From JBBQNR01 sp963774075 (lineage in GTDB: Bacteria > Actinomycetota > Thermoleophilia > Solirubrobacterales > JBBDJG01): 64,000 bases of DNA. The stretch is taken from assembly GCA_963774075.1 (NCBI GenBank), contig CAVZDP010000003.1, forward strand, positions 871,667 through 935,666, written 5' to 3'. Under the pieces are notes generated by a model. The model worked only from the letters and a program-made list of their open reading frames with translations. It was not told the origin of the DNA and did not search any database. This document shows, piece after piece, positions 49,631 to 57,799 of this stretch (position 1 is its first letter; each line of letters begins with the position of its first letter). Both the position numbers and the translations under genes were made by a program.

Positions 49631-50656
49631 CTAGCGGACCGACTCGCAGCCCATCACGACGTCTCTGCGGTCCGCGACGGCGATGTCCCAACCCGGGCCG
49701 CAGTCGATCCGGTCCTTCCCGGGTCCGCCCCGGAGGCGGTCGTTGCCCTCGTTGCCGAACAGGAGGTCCTTCCCGGGCCCGCCGTCGATGTGGTCGTTCC
49801 CGCTCGTGCCGGGGATGTGGTCGCCCCAGATCACGTCGTCTCCCTCACGACCGAGCAGGACGTCGTCCCCCGCGCCCCCGAGAAGCTTGTCGTTGCGCCC
49901 CGTTCCTTCGAACGAATCGACGCCCGATCCACCGATCCGCGTTGCGCCCTGGTCGGGATCGAGCTTGGGGGGAGGCGCGGCGATGATGCGCTCGCAATCG
50001 CGTCTTTCCAGGTGGCGGTCCGAGACGCCACCGGAGCTCCGGTAGGGGTCGACGTAGAGGATGTCGTCGCCGGGGCCGCAATCGGCCAACCCGTCAGCTC
50101 CGCGGTCGTTGGCGTAGAGGACGTCGTCGCCGGCCCCGCCGCGCAGCACGTCGCGACCCGACTGCCCGTATAGCTCGTCGTCGCCGGGGCCGCCGGCGAG
50201 TGAATCTGGCCCCGAGCCACCGAACAGCACGTCCGGGCCGGAGTCGCCTTCGAGATCGTCGCCGGCCTCGTCTCCGAACAGCTCGTCGGCGTCATCGCCA
50301 CCCGAGAGCGAGTCGCGACCAAAGTCGCCCTTGGAGCTGTCGTTGCCCGGACCGCCCGCGAGGTAGTCGTCGCCGGTGTCGCCGTCGAGCCGGTCGGAGC
50401 CGAAGCCCCCGTACAGCCTGTCGTGAGCGGTGCCGCCGTGGATCGAGTCGTCGCCGGGGCCGCCGACGAGGCGATCGGCGGAGCGCCCGCCGTGGATCGT
50501 GTTGTCGCCGGAGCCACCGACGATCACGTCGGGTCCGCGCGTGCCGTCCATGTCTGCGCCCGCCTCGATCGCGAGGCCGAGCTGAAGCGCGAATGCCGCG
50601 GCGAGCGCGACAGTTCTCGCGAGCATACGTGCCTGAGATCTCCGCGGCGCATCCAT
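49631..50656 (-). CDS. Secreted RTX-like calcium-binding repeat protein
   Basis: 341 aa. A signal peptide (LARTVALAAAFALQLGLAIEAGAD) is followed by dozens of GGxGxDxLx nonapeptides (GGPGDDSIHGG, GGPGNDSSKGD, GGAGDDVLYAND), the calcium-binding parallel beta-roll. An interruption around residues 205-245 (DCGPGDDILYVD, then ERRDCERIIAAPPP) separates two roll blocks. Cys near 330 (RIDCGPGWDIAVADRRDVVMGCESVR) forms the usual actinobacterial end motif. Passive extracellular structure protein; no catalytic domain. ATG 50656 or 50626 may be the start. Convergent with the acyl-CoA dehydrogenase. Confidence 0.85.
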   Translation of the reverse strand: MDAPRRSQARMLARTVALAAAFALQLGLAIEAGADMDGTRGPDVIVGGSGDNTIHGGRSADRLVGGPGDDSIHGGTAHDRLYGGFGSDRLDGDTGDDYLAGGPGNDSSKGDFGRDSLSGGDDADELFGDEAGDDLEGDSGPDVLFGGSGPDSLAGGPGDDELYGQSGRDVLRGGAGDDVLYANDRGADGLADCGPGDDILYVDPYRSSGGVSDRHLERRDCERIIAAPPPKLDPDQGATRIGGSGVDSFEGTGRNDKLLGGAGDDVLLGREGDDVIWGDHIPGTSGNDHIDGGPGKDLLFGNEGNDRLRGGPGKDRIDCGPGWDIAVADRRDVVMGCESVR

Positions 50657-50764
50657 GCCCTATTCGATTCGTCTCCGGGGCGCCGTCGCTGCAAGCGCCT
50701 TTCCGGCGAAACGGACGAATGTGCGAACGGTCGGGCCGGGCCTGCAGCGCGGCTACCATCCGCG

Positions 50765-50770
50765 TAGGCT
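50765..50770 (+). promoter_or_regulatory. Candidate -10 element (TAGGCT) of the site-2 protease
   Basis: TAGGCT lies 6 nt before ATG 50777 without a ribosome binding site; leaderless-type geometry. Confidence 0.4.
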
Positions 50771-50776
50771 CTCCTG

Positions 50777-51955
50777 ATGTTCGGCGGCGGCTCAATCCAG
50801 CTCGCGCGGGTGTTCGGGATCCGGATCGGCGTCGACCCGAGCTGGTTCCTGGTCCTGTTCCTGGTCATCTACTCGCTCACCGGCTACTACCAGGACGCTC
50901 TGCCGGGCAACGACGATTCGGGCGCGTTCGCGCTCGCCGTTGCGAGCGCGCTCCTCTTCTTCCTGTCGATCCTGCTCCACGAGCTCGGTCACGCCGTGGT
51001 GGCGATCCGAAACGGGATCTCGATCATCGGCATCGACCTCTGGCTCTTTGGCGGCATCGCGAAGATGGCGCGCGACACCGACTCGCCCGGTGTCGAGTTC
51101 AAGGTCGCGGCCGCCGGCCCGTTCGTGACGCTCCTGATCGCCGCGCTCTGCGTGCTGATCGGGATCGCCTCGGCCGGTTGGGACGATTTCTTGGCGGCAG
51201 TGCGGTTCGATCCGGTGGCGCTCTCGAACGGCGGGCTGGCGATGCTCGCCTACCTTGCCTCGATCAACATCCTCGTGCTCCTGTTCAACCTGATCCCGGC
51301 CTTTCCGCTCGACGGCGGGCGCATCGCGCGCGCGATCGCCTGGTGGCGAACCGGGGACCGCAACCGCGCGACCCGGATCGCCGCGGGCATGGGACAGGCC
51401 TTCTCCTACCTGCTCATCGGCTTCGGTGTCTTCACGCTGGTTTCGTGGGGAGACCTCGTCGGAGGCGCGTGGCTCATCTTCATCGGGCTCTTCCTCGGCC
51501 AGGCGGCGCGAGGGGCGGCGTACCAGACCGCCGTGCTGTCGAAGATCGAGGGACTCAAGGTGTCCGACGTGATGGATGCCGAGCCCGTCATCATCCCGGG
51601 TGACACGCCGATCGGGCGAGCCCTCGACGAGTACTTCCTGCGCTACCGCTGGCCGTGGTTCCCGGTCGTGGACGGATACGGCTACTTCATCGGGCTGGTC
51701 GACCGCGAGCGCGCGGAACGCATCCCGGAGGACCGCCAGCCCGTCTTTACCGTCCGCGAGATCATGCGGCCGGCCGAGGGCAACCTGCGCGTGCGCACCG
51801 ACGAGCCGCTCGAGTCGCTGCTCGGAAGCGAGCCGCTGCGGCGGATCGGTGCCCTGATGGCGGTCGACGATGACGGGCGTCTGCGTGGCGTCGTGACCAT
51901 GGATCAGGTGCGGCGGGCCCTTCAGCAGGGCATTGCAGGGTCGTCTGCCGCCTGA
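50777..51955 (+). CDS. Site-2 protease (M50) with C-terminal CBS pair
   Basis: 392 aa. Intramembrane zinc metalloprotease of the SpoIVFB / Rip-like type: HELGH at residues 68-72 binds zinc, and NLIPAFPLDGGRIARAI supplies the third ligand (Asp). About six membrane segments occupy residues 20-245. Residues ~255-390 are two CBS motifs (DVMDAEPVIIPGDTPIGRAL; ALMAVDDDGRLRGVVTMDQV), which bind adenine nucleotides in SpoIVFB-like enzymes and may gate activity. The substrate, probably an anti-sigma factor or signal remnant, is not in the window. Confidence 0.94.
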   Translation: MFGGGSIQLARVFGIRIGVDPSWFLVLFLVIYSLTGYYQDALPGNDDSGAFALAVASALLFFLSILLHELGHAVVAIRNGISIIGIDLWLFGGIAKMARDTDSPGVEFKVAAAGPFVTLLIAALCVLIGIASAGWDDFLAAVRFDPVALSNGGLAMLAYLASINILVLLFNLIPAFPLDGGRIARAIAWWRTGDRNRATRIAAGMGQAFSYLLIGFGVFTLVSWGDLVGGAWLIFIGLFLGQAARGAAYQTAVLSKIEGLKVSDVMDAEPVIIPGDTPIGRALDEYFLRYRWPWFPVVDGYGYFIGLVDRERAERIPEDRQPVFTVREIMRPAEGNLRVRTDEPLESLLGSEPLRRIGALMAVDDDGRLRGVVTMDQVRRALQQGIAGSSAA

Positions 51956-51975
51956 TCGCCCGTCCCGGGTTCGCA

Positions 51976-51981
51976 TAGAAT
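51976..51981 (+). promoter_or_regulatory. Candidate -10 element (TAGAAT) of the sdh operon
   Basis: TAGAAT lies 9 nt before TTG 51991. No ribosome binding site intervenes, so the operon message may begin at the start codon. Confidence 0.45.
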
Positions 51982-51990
51982 CCCGGCGCT

Positions 51991-53679
51991 TTGCCCGAGC
52001 ACGACGTACTTGTCATTGGAGCGGGCCTCGCCGGCCAACGCGCCGCGCTGAGTGCCGCCGAGGCCGGAGCCTCGGTGGCGATCATCTCCAAGGTTCATCC
52101 GGTTCGCTCCCACTCCAACGCTGCACAGGGGGGCATAAACGCGGCGCTCAACCCCGAGGACTCCTGGGAGTCGCACGCTTTCGACACCGTCAAGGGCTCG
52201 GATTACCTCGGCGATCAGGATGCGATCGAGATCATGTGCAGGGAGGCCCCGGACGAGCTCCTTCACCTCGAGCACATCGGCGTCACGTTTCACCGCAACG
52301 CGGAGGGCCTGCTTGGCACCCGCGCCTTCGGTGGCGCGTCCGCGGCCCGCACCTACTACGTGGCTGACATCACCGGGCAGGCGATCCTCCACACGCTCTA
52401 CGAGCAGCTCATGAAATGGGAGGACGTCGAGCGCTACGAGGAGTGGTTCACGACCGGGCTCGCGCTCGACGAGTCCGGCCAGTGCGCCGGCGCCATCACC
52501 CGCAACCTCCGCGACGGCTCGATGGAGCTGTTTCGAGCCAAGTCCGTGATCGTCACCACCGGCGGCAACGGCCAGTGCTACAACCCGACGACGAACGCCC
52601 TCATCTGCACCGGCGACGGCATCTCGATGGCCTACCGGATCGGCGCTCCGCTGATGGACATGGAGATGGTCCAGTACCACCCGACGACGCTCGCGGGCAA
52701 CGGCCTCCTCATCACCGAGGGAGCGAGAGGCGAGGGTGCGCGCCTCTACAATGCTCTGGGCGAGCGGTTCATGGAGAAGTACGCGCCCAACAAGCTCGAG
52801 CTCGCCTCGCGCGACGTCGTATCGCGGGCCGAGCAGACCGAGATCAACGAGGGGCGCGGGTTCCCGGACGGCACGGTGGCGCTCGACATCACCGTCGTGC
52901 CCCGAAAGCGCATCTTCGAGGCGCTCCGGGAGATCGTCAACGTCGGGCGCGACTTTGCCGGCGTCGACATCACGAAGGAGCCGATTCACGTCAAGCCGGG
53001 TAACCACTACGTGATGGGCGGCGTGAAGACCGACGTGCACGGCCAGACTGAGGTCCCCGGCCTCTACGCGGCGGGCGAATGCGCCTGCGTGTCGGTGCAC
53101 GGGGGGAACCGGCTCGGCGCCAACTCCCTCCTCGACACGCTCGTGTTCGGCAGGCGCTCGGGCGAGCACGCGGCACAGCGGGCGCGCGAGGTCGTCCTCA
53201 ACCCGCCGTCGGAGGCGCTGGTGGACGACGAGGAGCGCCGGCTGTCGGAGCTGATAGGGCGCGAGCAGGGCAAGGTCCGCCGGGTCTCGGAGCTGAAGGC
53301 CGAGCTCGGGCAGACGATGGACCGCCACGTCGCCGTCTTCCGCGAGGCGGAGGGCCTCGACGCTGCGCTGGAGACCGTGAAGCGCCTGAAGGAAGAATAC
53401 GAAGGGGTGGCGATCGACGACCGCGGCAGCATCTTCAACCAGGACGTCCTGGGCGCCATCGAGCTCGGCTTCATGCTCGACTGTGCGGAGGCGACGGTGA
53501 TCTCGGCGATTCATCGCACCGAGAGCCGCGGCGCGCATTACCGCACGGATTTTCCCGAGCGCAACGACGCGGATTGGCTGAAGCACATCGACCTGACGCT
53601 CGGGGGGGACGGCCAGCCGCACATCTCCTACAGCCCGGTCACGATCACCCAATGGCAGCCTGAAGAGAGGACATACTGA
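51991..53679 (+). CDS. sdhA: Succinate dehydrogenase / fumarate reductase flavoprotein
   Basis: 562 aa, TTG start. Holds covalent FAD and oxidises succinate to fumarate. VLVIGAGLAGQRAALSAAEAG binds FAD; HSNAAQGGINAAL includes the His that links FAD; QYHPTTLAGNGLLITEGARGEGA and GGNRLGANSLLDTLVFGRRSG hold active-site residues; the C-terminal helical domain is complete. First gene of sdhA-sdhB-sdhE, 117 bp ahead of sdhB. The gap holds an inverted copy of the dispersed repeat. No sdhC/sdhD membrane-anchor gene is adjacent. Confidence 0.95.
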   Translation: MPEHDVLVIGAGLAGQRAALSAAEAGASVAIISKVHPVRSHSNAAQGGINAALNPEDSWESHAFDTVKGSDYLGDQDAIEIMCREAPDELLHLEHIGVTFHRNAEGLLGTRAFGGASAARTYYVADITGQAILHTLYEQLMKWEDVERYEEWFTTGLALDESGQCAGAITRNLRDGSMELFRAKSVIVTTGGNGQCYNPTTNALICTGDGISMAYRIGAPLMDMEMVQYHPTTLAGNGLLITEGARGEGARLYNALGERFMEKYAPNKLELASRDVVSRAEQTEINEGRGFPDGTVALDITVVPRKRIFEALREIVNVGRDFAGVDITKEPIHVKPGNHYVMGGVKTDVHGQTEVPGLYAAGECACVSVHGGNRLGANSLLDTLVFGRRSGEHAAQRAREVVLNPPSEALVDDEERRLSELIGREQGKVRRVSELKAELGQTMDRHVAVFREAEGLDAALETVKRLKEEYEGVAIDDRGSIFNQDVLGAIELGFMLDCAEATVISAIHRTESRGAHYRTDFPERNDADWLKHIDLTLGGDGQPHISYSPVTITQWQPEERTY

Positions 53680-53680
53680 T

Positions 53681-53776
53681 GGGAGGTGCCGTAGCCGGCG
53701 AAGCCGGCGCAGGCGACTCACTGGACTTTAGGTGTCCGCCGAAGGCGGCTAGATATTCAATGAGAGGTGCCGTAGC
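53681..53776 (-). repeat. Dispersed hairpin repeat, inverted copy inside the sdh operon
   Basis: On the minus strand it reads GAATATCTAG, hairpin CCGCC-TTC-GGCGG, ACACCTAAAGTCCAGTGAG, hairpin CCGGC-TTC-GCCGG, then CTACGGCACCTC. The 13-bp GAGGTGCCGTAGC occurs at both ends (53683-53695 and 53764-53776). It fills most of the sdhA-sdhB gap. The other intergenic copies lie mostly between convergent genes; this one is within an operon. Confidence 0.8.
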
Positions 53777-53796
53777 GGAATGATCAACAGAAGCCA

Positions 53797-54849
53797 ATGA
53801 GCTACACACTCAGCATCCGCCGGTACGACCCCGAAAGCGGTGGCCCGCCTTACTGGTCGGACTACGAGGTCGACCTCGAGGGACACCGCAGCGTGCTCGA
53901 CGGCATCCTGCAGGCAAAGGACCGCGAGGACGCCTCTATCGGCATCCGCTGCTCCTGCCAGGCCGCGATCTGCGGCTCCTGCGGCGTGCGCGTGAACGGA
54001 CGCGCCAGGCTCGCCTGCAACACCAAGCTGCGCGACGTCCAGCCAGACAACGGCCCGATCACCGTCGAGCCCATGGGCAACATGCCGGTGCTCAAGGACC
54101 TGATCGTGAACATGGATGCCGTTCACTGGAAGAAGGTCCAGCGAGTGGTGCCGTGGCTGATCCCTGCGGGCGACTCCCCGGAGCGCGAGTACGTGGTGCC
54201 GCCCGAGACGATGATCGACGTCACTCAGGTGGTGGCGTGCATCCACTGTGGCGCCTGCGTGTCGGACTGCCTCTCGCTGGAGGTGGACCCGCTCTTCATC
54301 GGGCCCGCCGCGCTCGCGAAGGCCTATCGCTTCGTGGGCGACCCGCGCGACTCCCAGACCGAGCAGCGCCTGCGCGACCTGGCCGAGGATCCACACGGCA
54401 TCTACGACTGCACCCATTGCTTCAACTGCATCGAGGTCTGCCCCAAGGGCGTCGCGCCGATGGATCAGATCATGCGCCTGCGCCGCCGCGCCGTGCACGA
54501 CTTCGACATCAGCGACCCCAACAACGGCCGCCGCCACGAAGAGGCGTTCACGAACATCATCGCCAAGAAGGGAACGCTCGACGAGCGCAAGCTGCTTCAA
54601 GACAGCTTCGGCGTCCTTCGCCCCCAGGGGCAGCTCCAGCTCCTGCGCTCGCTTCCAACCGGGCTACGCGGCTTCACGCGCGGAAAGATCACGCCGAGGA
54701 CTGCGCTCTTCCACGAGAAGCTCGAGGGACTGGAGAACATACGGCGGATCTATGAGCACGCCGAGGACCACGCCGAGGAAATCAACCTCTACGTGCTCGG
54801 CGAGGGCGATACCGACGGCGACGACGAGGGGCTGGAGGCCGGATCGTGA
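53797..54849 (+). CDS. sdhB: Succinate dehydrogenase iron-sulphur subunit, type-E-like
   Basis: 350 aa, ~100 longer than usual SdhB. The plant-ferredoxin domain has C52, C54, C59, C62 and C74 ([2Fe-2S]). Two C-x2-C-x2-C-x3-C sets follow: C148, C151, C154, C158 and C205, C208, C211, C215. Ordinary SdhB has only three ligands for its [3Fe-4S] centre; here C208 gives a fourth, as in Sulfolobus-type enzymes with a second [4Fe-4S]. A helical extension follows residue ~225. ATG 53797; the stop overlaps the start of the CCG-domain subunit. Confidence 0.93.
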   Translation: MSYTLSIRRYDPESGGPPYWSDYEVDLEGHRSVLDGILQAKDREDASIGIRCSCQAAICGSCGVRVNGRARLACNTKLRDVQPDNGPITVEPMGNMPVLKDLIVNMDAVHWKKVQRVVPWLIPAGDSPEREYVVPPETMIDVTQVVACIHCGACVSDCLSLEVDPLFIGPAALAKAYRFVGDPRDSQTEQRLRDLAEDPHGIYDCTHCFNCIEVCPKGVAPMDQIMRLRRRAVHDFDISDPNNGRRHEEAFTNIIAKKGTLDERKLLQDSFGVLRPQGQLQLLRSLPTGLRGFTRGKITPRTALFHEKLEGLENIRRIYEHAEDHAEEINLYVLGEGDTDGDDEGLEAGS

Positions 54850-55745
54850 GGGTCGCCTACTGGCCGGGTTGCGTGTCGCGTGGGTTCGCGCCCGAGCTGC
54901 ACGGCTCGATGGCCATCGTCGCCGACAAGCTCGGCATCGAGCTCGTCGAGCTGGACCGCGCGAACTGCTGCGGCGCCGGCGTGATCGCCGAGCACAACCA
55001 GGAGCTCGCCGACTCGCTGAACGCCCGCACGTTCGCGCTGGCGCAGAAGACGGGCCTGCCGATGATGAACATCTGCTCGACCTGCCAGGGCGCCCAGAGC
55101 GAGTGTCAGGAGCGCCTGGACGCGGATTCCGGCTACCGCGCGCACATCAACGAGGTTCTGGCAGAAGAGGGCCTCCAGTACGAGAAGGGGATCTCCAACA
55201 AGAACTTCCTCTGGCTGCTCGTCGAGGACTACGGCCTCGAGCGGTTGGAGTCGCTCGTCGTGCGACCGCTGCACGGCCTGCGCGTCGGTCCCTTCTATGG
55301 CTGCTACATCCTGCGGCCGACGTCGCGGCTCGGCTTCGACCGCTACCCCGAGCGCGATCGGTACCTCGAGCAGCTCATCCAGACACTCGGCGCAACGCCG
55401 GTCGAGTACGAGGGCGCTCGCAAGTGCTGTGGCTTTCCGGTCATCACGATGAACCGCGAGACGTCGCTGCGCCAGGCGGGCAGGCACCTGGGGGACGCGA
55501 TCGATGCCGGGGCCGACACGCTCGTCACCCCGTGCCCGCTCTGCCACCTCAACCTCGACCTCCAGCAGCCCGACGCCGCCAAGATCGTCGGGCGGGATCT
55601 GGGGATGCCGGTTTTGCACCTCCCTCAACTCGTCGGGCTCGCGCTCGGACTGGAGCCCAAGGAGCTGGGCATGGGCAAGCACGTCGTGCGAACGCGCCCC
55701 ATCGAGCGCAAGCTCGAGGCGCTCGCTGCCGCCACGCCGGCGTAG
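54846..55745 (+). CDS. CCG-domain (HdrB/SdhE-like) subunit of succinate:quinone oxidoreductase
   Basis: 299 aa, GTG start overlapping the sdhB stop (GTGA). Two CCG (CX31-38CCGX33-34CXXC-type) domains as in heterodisulphide reductase HdrB: YWPGCVSRGFAPELHG with NCCGAGVI and STCQGAQ, then FYGCYILRP with KCCGFPVI and CPLCHLNL. In type-E succinate dehydrogenases (Sulfolobus, MfrE of epsilonproteobacteria) this protein, without true membrane helices, replaces the cytochrome b anchor and passes electrons to quinone. Place and overlap make it the third subunit. A hydrophobic stretch near residue 270 (LPQLVGLALGL) may dock at the membrane. Confidence 0.92.
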   Translation: MRVAYWPGCVSRGFAPELHGSMAIVADKLGIELVELDRANCCGAGVIAEHNQELADSLNARTFALAQKTGLPMMNICSTCQGAQSECQERLDADSGYRAHINEVLAEEGLQYEKGISNKNFLWLLVEDYGLERLESLVVRPLHGLRVGPFYGCYILRPTSRLGFDRYPERDRYLEQLIQTLGATPVEYEGARKCCGFPVITMNRETSLRQAGRHLGDAIDAGADTLVTPCPLCHLNLDLQQPDAAKIVGRDLGMPVLHLPQLVGLALGLEPKELGMGKHVVRTRPIERKLEALAAATPA

Positions 55746-55754
55746 CTCGGGGCC

Positions 55755-55976
55755 TTGCGCCCCCGGCTCGCGTTCCTGGTCGACCTCTTGAGGGATCTCG
55801 CCGGATCGGCGCGCCGCCGCGGGAGCGAGGGTCCCATCGCGCGGTCGCCGCAAGCGCAACCGAGGAGATCTGGAGCGCCGGCCTCCGACGAGGAGGCGAG
55901 CGCGCAGGTGATGAAGCGCCGGCTCGACGAGACGCGCGAGCGTCTCAAACGCGACACGCCGCCCAGTGCCTCCTAG
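55755..55976 (+). CDS. Small hypothetical protein after the sdh operon
   Basis: 73 aa, TTG start. A hydrophobic N-terminal helix (RLAFLVDLLRDLAGSARR) leads to a disordered middle and a charged helix (EASAQVMKRRLDETRERLKRD). Could be a small membrane-peripheral protein; no family recognised. It lies 9 bp after the CCG-domain gene in the same direction and may be co-transcribed. Confidence 0.45.
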   Translation: MRPRLAFLVDLLRDLAGSARRRGSEGPIARSPQAQPRRSGAPASDEEASAQVMKRRLDETRERLKRDTPPSAS

Positions 55977-56038
55977 CTAGTGGCCCTTCGCCGTCCGGCC
56001 GCCGGCAACGGGTCGCCTATTCTTGGCGCGAACGCTGG

Positions 56039-57532
56039 GTGAGATCGGAGGCCTCTGACAGCAGCGGGAGCTGGGAAAGCTTCCTCGCTTATGCGAAGCA
56101 TGCTTTCGCGAAGCCGACCTTCGACGTCGAGGAGCGAGAGCACAGACTCGACATCGCCGAGAGGCTCATGGGGCTGCTGCAGGCGTCGCGCGCTGGGATA
56201 ACGCTGTGGCCTGCGATCGAGACCGTGTTCGCAGGGGTCTTTGGCGCTCGCCCCTACGACTTGACCGCCGACCGCCAAAACGAATGGCTGTGCAACTGGT
56301 CTCGGAAGGAAGAGGGATCCCTGCGGGTTGCGCTCTCCCGCTTCACGGAGGAAGGCGATCCAAGTCAGCGGGTGGCCGAGTTCCTGAACTCGGCTCAGCA
56401 GGCCGACGTCGTCGGCACGGAGCCGTATCCCACGTACGCGCTCGCCTTCGGGTCCCTCTTCAACTTTGTTGCTGCACCACTGTCGCTTCCGGTAGTTCGG
56501 CCCTTGCTGTTCCAAAAGCTTCAGCGGCTTCTCGGCTACGAACTTCCACCGGCGTCGCTGGTAGAGCAGTACGACCACCATCTGGCCTTTGCAGCCGAGG
56601 TCGAGGCGCGCCTGCGCGACGCGGGCGTGCCGGTCAGAGACATGATCGACGTACAGAGCCTGATCTGGAGCGCGAGTCGTTTCGAAGCACATTGGTCGCC
56701 CAACGATGGCTCCGACGAGACCTTGGAGCCGTCACGCTCTCACGAGCATTACCTCTCGGTTTGCGCGATCTATCGCGACGAAGCGGAATATCTCGCCGAA
56801 TGGCTCGAGTTCCACCGACTCGTGGGAGTGGATCGCTTCTACCTGTACAACAACTTCAGCGACGACGCGCACATGGAGGTGCTGGGCGACTACGTGGACG
56901 ACGGCCTGGTTGTGCTGCACGATTGGCCGGTGCAAACGGCGCCCCAGACCGGAGCCTACGCGCATTGCCTGGAAAGCCACGGGGCCGAGTCACGCTGGAT
57001 CGCGTTCATCGACATAGACGAGTTCCTCTTCTCGCCGAGTGGAGAGTCGGTCTCCGACATGCTTGTCTCCTACGAGCGGTACCCGGGCGTTGCCGTCAAC
57101 CAAGCCCTGTTCGGCCCTTCCGGCCACCGCGTGAAGCCCTCCGGCTTGGTGATCGAGAGCTACCTCCAGCGGCAGAATCTCGGAAACATAAAGTTCATCA
57201 AGAGCATTGTGGATCCGATACGGACTTCGCATCCCATCGGCGTTCACCATTTCGCATACGAGAGCGGGCTCGCCGTCGACGAGAACGGCTATCCCCTTCG
57301 CGATGCGAAGACCTGGTCAGTGTCGGCCTCGAAGCTCCGTATCAACCACTATCGAACGAAGTCCGAGGCCGAGCTGAGACAGAGAAGAACCAGACCGGAC
57401 GCGGCGCGCGGGAAGTTCTTCCCGTGGCCGGACTTTCTTCAGCTCCGGCATGACTACCCAGAGCTGGACGACAGTCTCCTTCAATACGCACCGCGTGTGC
57501 GCACAGCCGTTGAATCTCATTCGGCGTCGTAG
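56039..57532 (+). CDS. GT92-like glycosyltransferase with unknown N-terminal domain
   Basis: 497 aa from GTG 56039; the frame runs back to 54248 but that part overlaps sdhB and the CCG gene. Residues ~235-440 match the DUF23/GT92-like fold: HYLSVCAIYRDEAEYLAEWLEFHRLVGVDRFYLYNN, DDGLVVLHDWPVQ and SRWIAFIDIDEFLF, the last with the metal-binding DxD-type motif. Late His/Tyr-rich FAYES and KLRINHYRTKS close the domain. Residues 1-~230 are helical (SWESFLAYAKHAFAKPTFDVEE) and unassigned. Codons are less GC-rich than the neighbours, hinting at transfer. Confidence 0.82.
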   Translation: MRSEASDSSGSWESFLAYAKHAFAKPTFDVEEREHRLDIAERLMGLLQASRAGITLWPAIETVFAGVFGARPYDLTADRQNEWLCNWSRKEEGSLRVALSRFTEEGDPSQRVAEFLNSAQQADVVGTEPYPTYALAFGSLFNFVAAPLSLPVVRPLLFQKLQRLLGYELPPASLVEQYDHHLAFAAEVEARLRDAGVPVRDMIDVQSLIWSASRFEAHWSPNDGSDETLEPSRSHEHYLSVCAIYRDEAEYLAEWLEFHRLVGVDRFYLYNNFSDDAHMEVLGDYVDDGLVVLHDWPVQTAPQTGAYAHCLESHGAESRWIAFIDIDEFLFSPSGESVSDMLVSYERYPGVAVNQALFGPSGHRVKPSGLVIESYLQRQNLGNIKFIKSIVDPIRTSHPIGVHHFAYESGLAVDENGYPLRDAKTWSVSASKLRINHYRTKSEAELRQRRTRPDAARGKFFPWPDFLQLRHDYPELDDSLLQYAPRVRTAVESHSAS

Positions 57533-57765
57533 CCCACCCGCTTCTTCCCGCGCGGACGGCGCGTCCTCGGGTTGATCCCCACCGCGCGGCACTCGGCGTG
57601 CCACAGCTCGCGGTAGGCCAGCGCCTTCTCGCAGTCGAGTCCCTCGACCCGCGTGGGGTCGATCTCGTACAGCCTCGCCTCGCGCAGGATCGCCGTCTCG
57701 ATCAGGTCGGCCATCTGCCCCCCGACCTTCGCCAGCCTGATCGCATCCTCCGACGGTCCCGACAT
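57517..57765 (-). CDS. Small hypothetical protein
   Basis: 82 aa, ATG behind GGGAGG. Helix-rich N-terminus (EDAIRLAKVGGQMADLIETAILREARLYEIDP) and basic C-terminus (NPRTRRPRGKKRVGYDAE) that could bind nucleic acid. One Cys pair (LDCEKA, AECRAV). No family recognised. Its end overlaps the convergent GT92-like gene by 16 bp. It lies downstream of the acid-phosphatase-like gene on the same strand. Confidence 0.6.
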   Translation of the reverse strand: MSGPSEDAIRLAKVGGQMADLIETAILREARLYEIDPTRVEGLDCEKALAYRELWHAECRAVGINPRTRRPRGKKRVGYDAE

Positions 57766-57799
57766 CGCGCCTCCCTTCGTTCGCTCGATCGCGTTCAGC

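Noticed and set aside
54248..56038. N-terminal half of a 1094-residue open frame
   Set aside because: This part overlaps sdhB and the CCG-domain gene in another frame and is Arg/Ser-rich noise; the real GT92-like gene starts near 56039.
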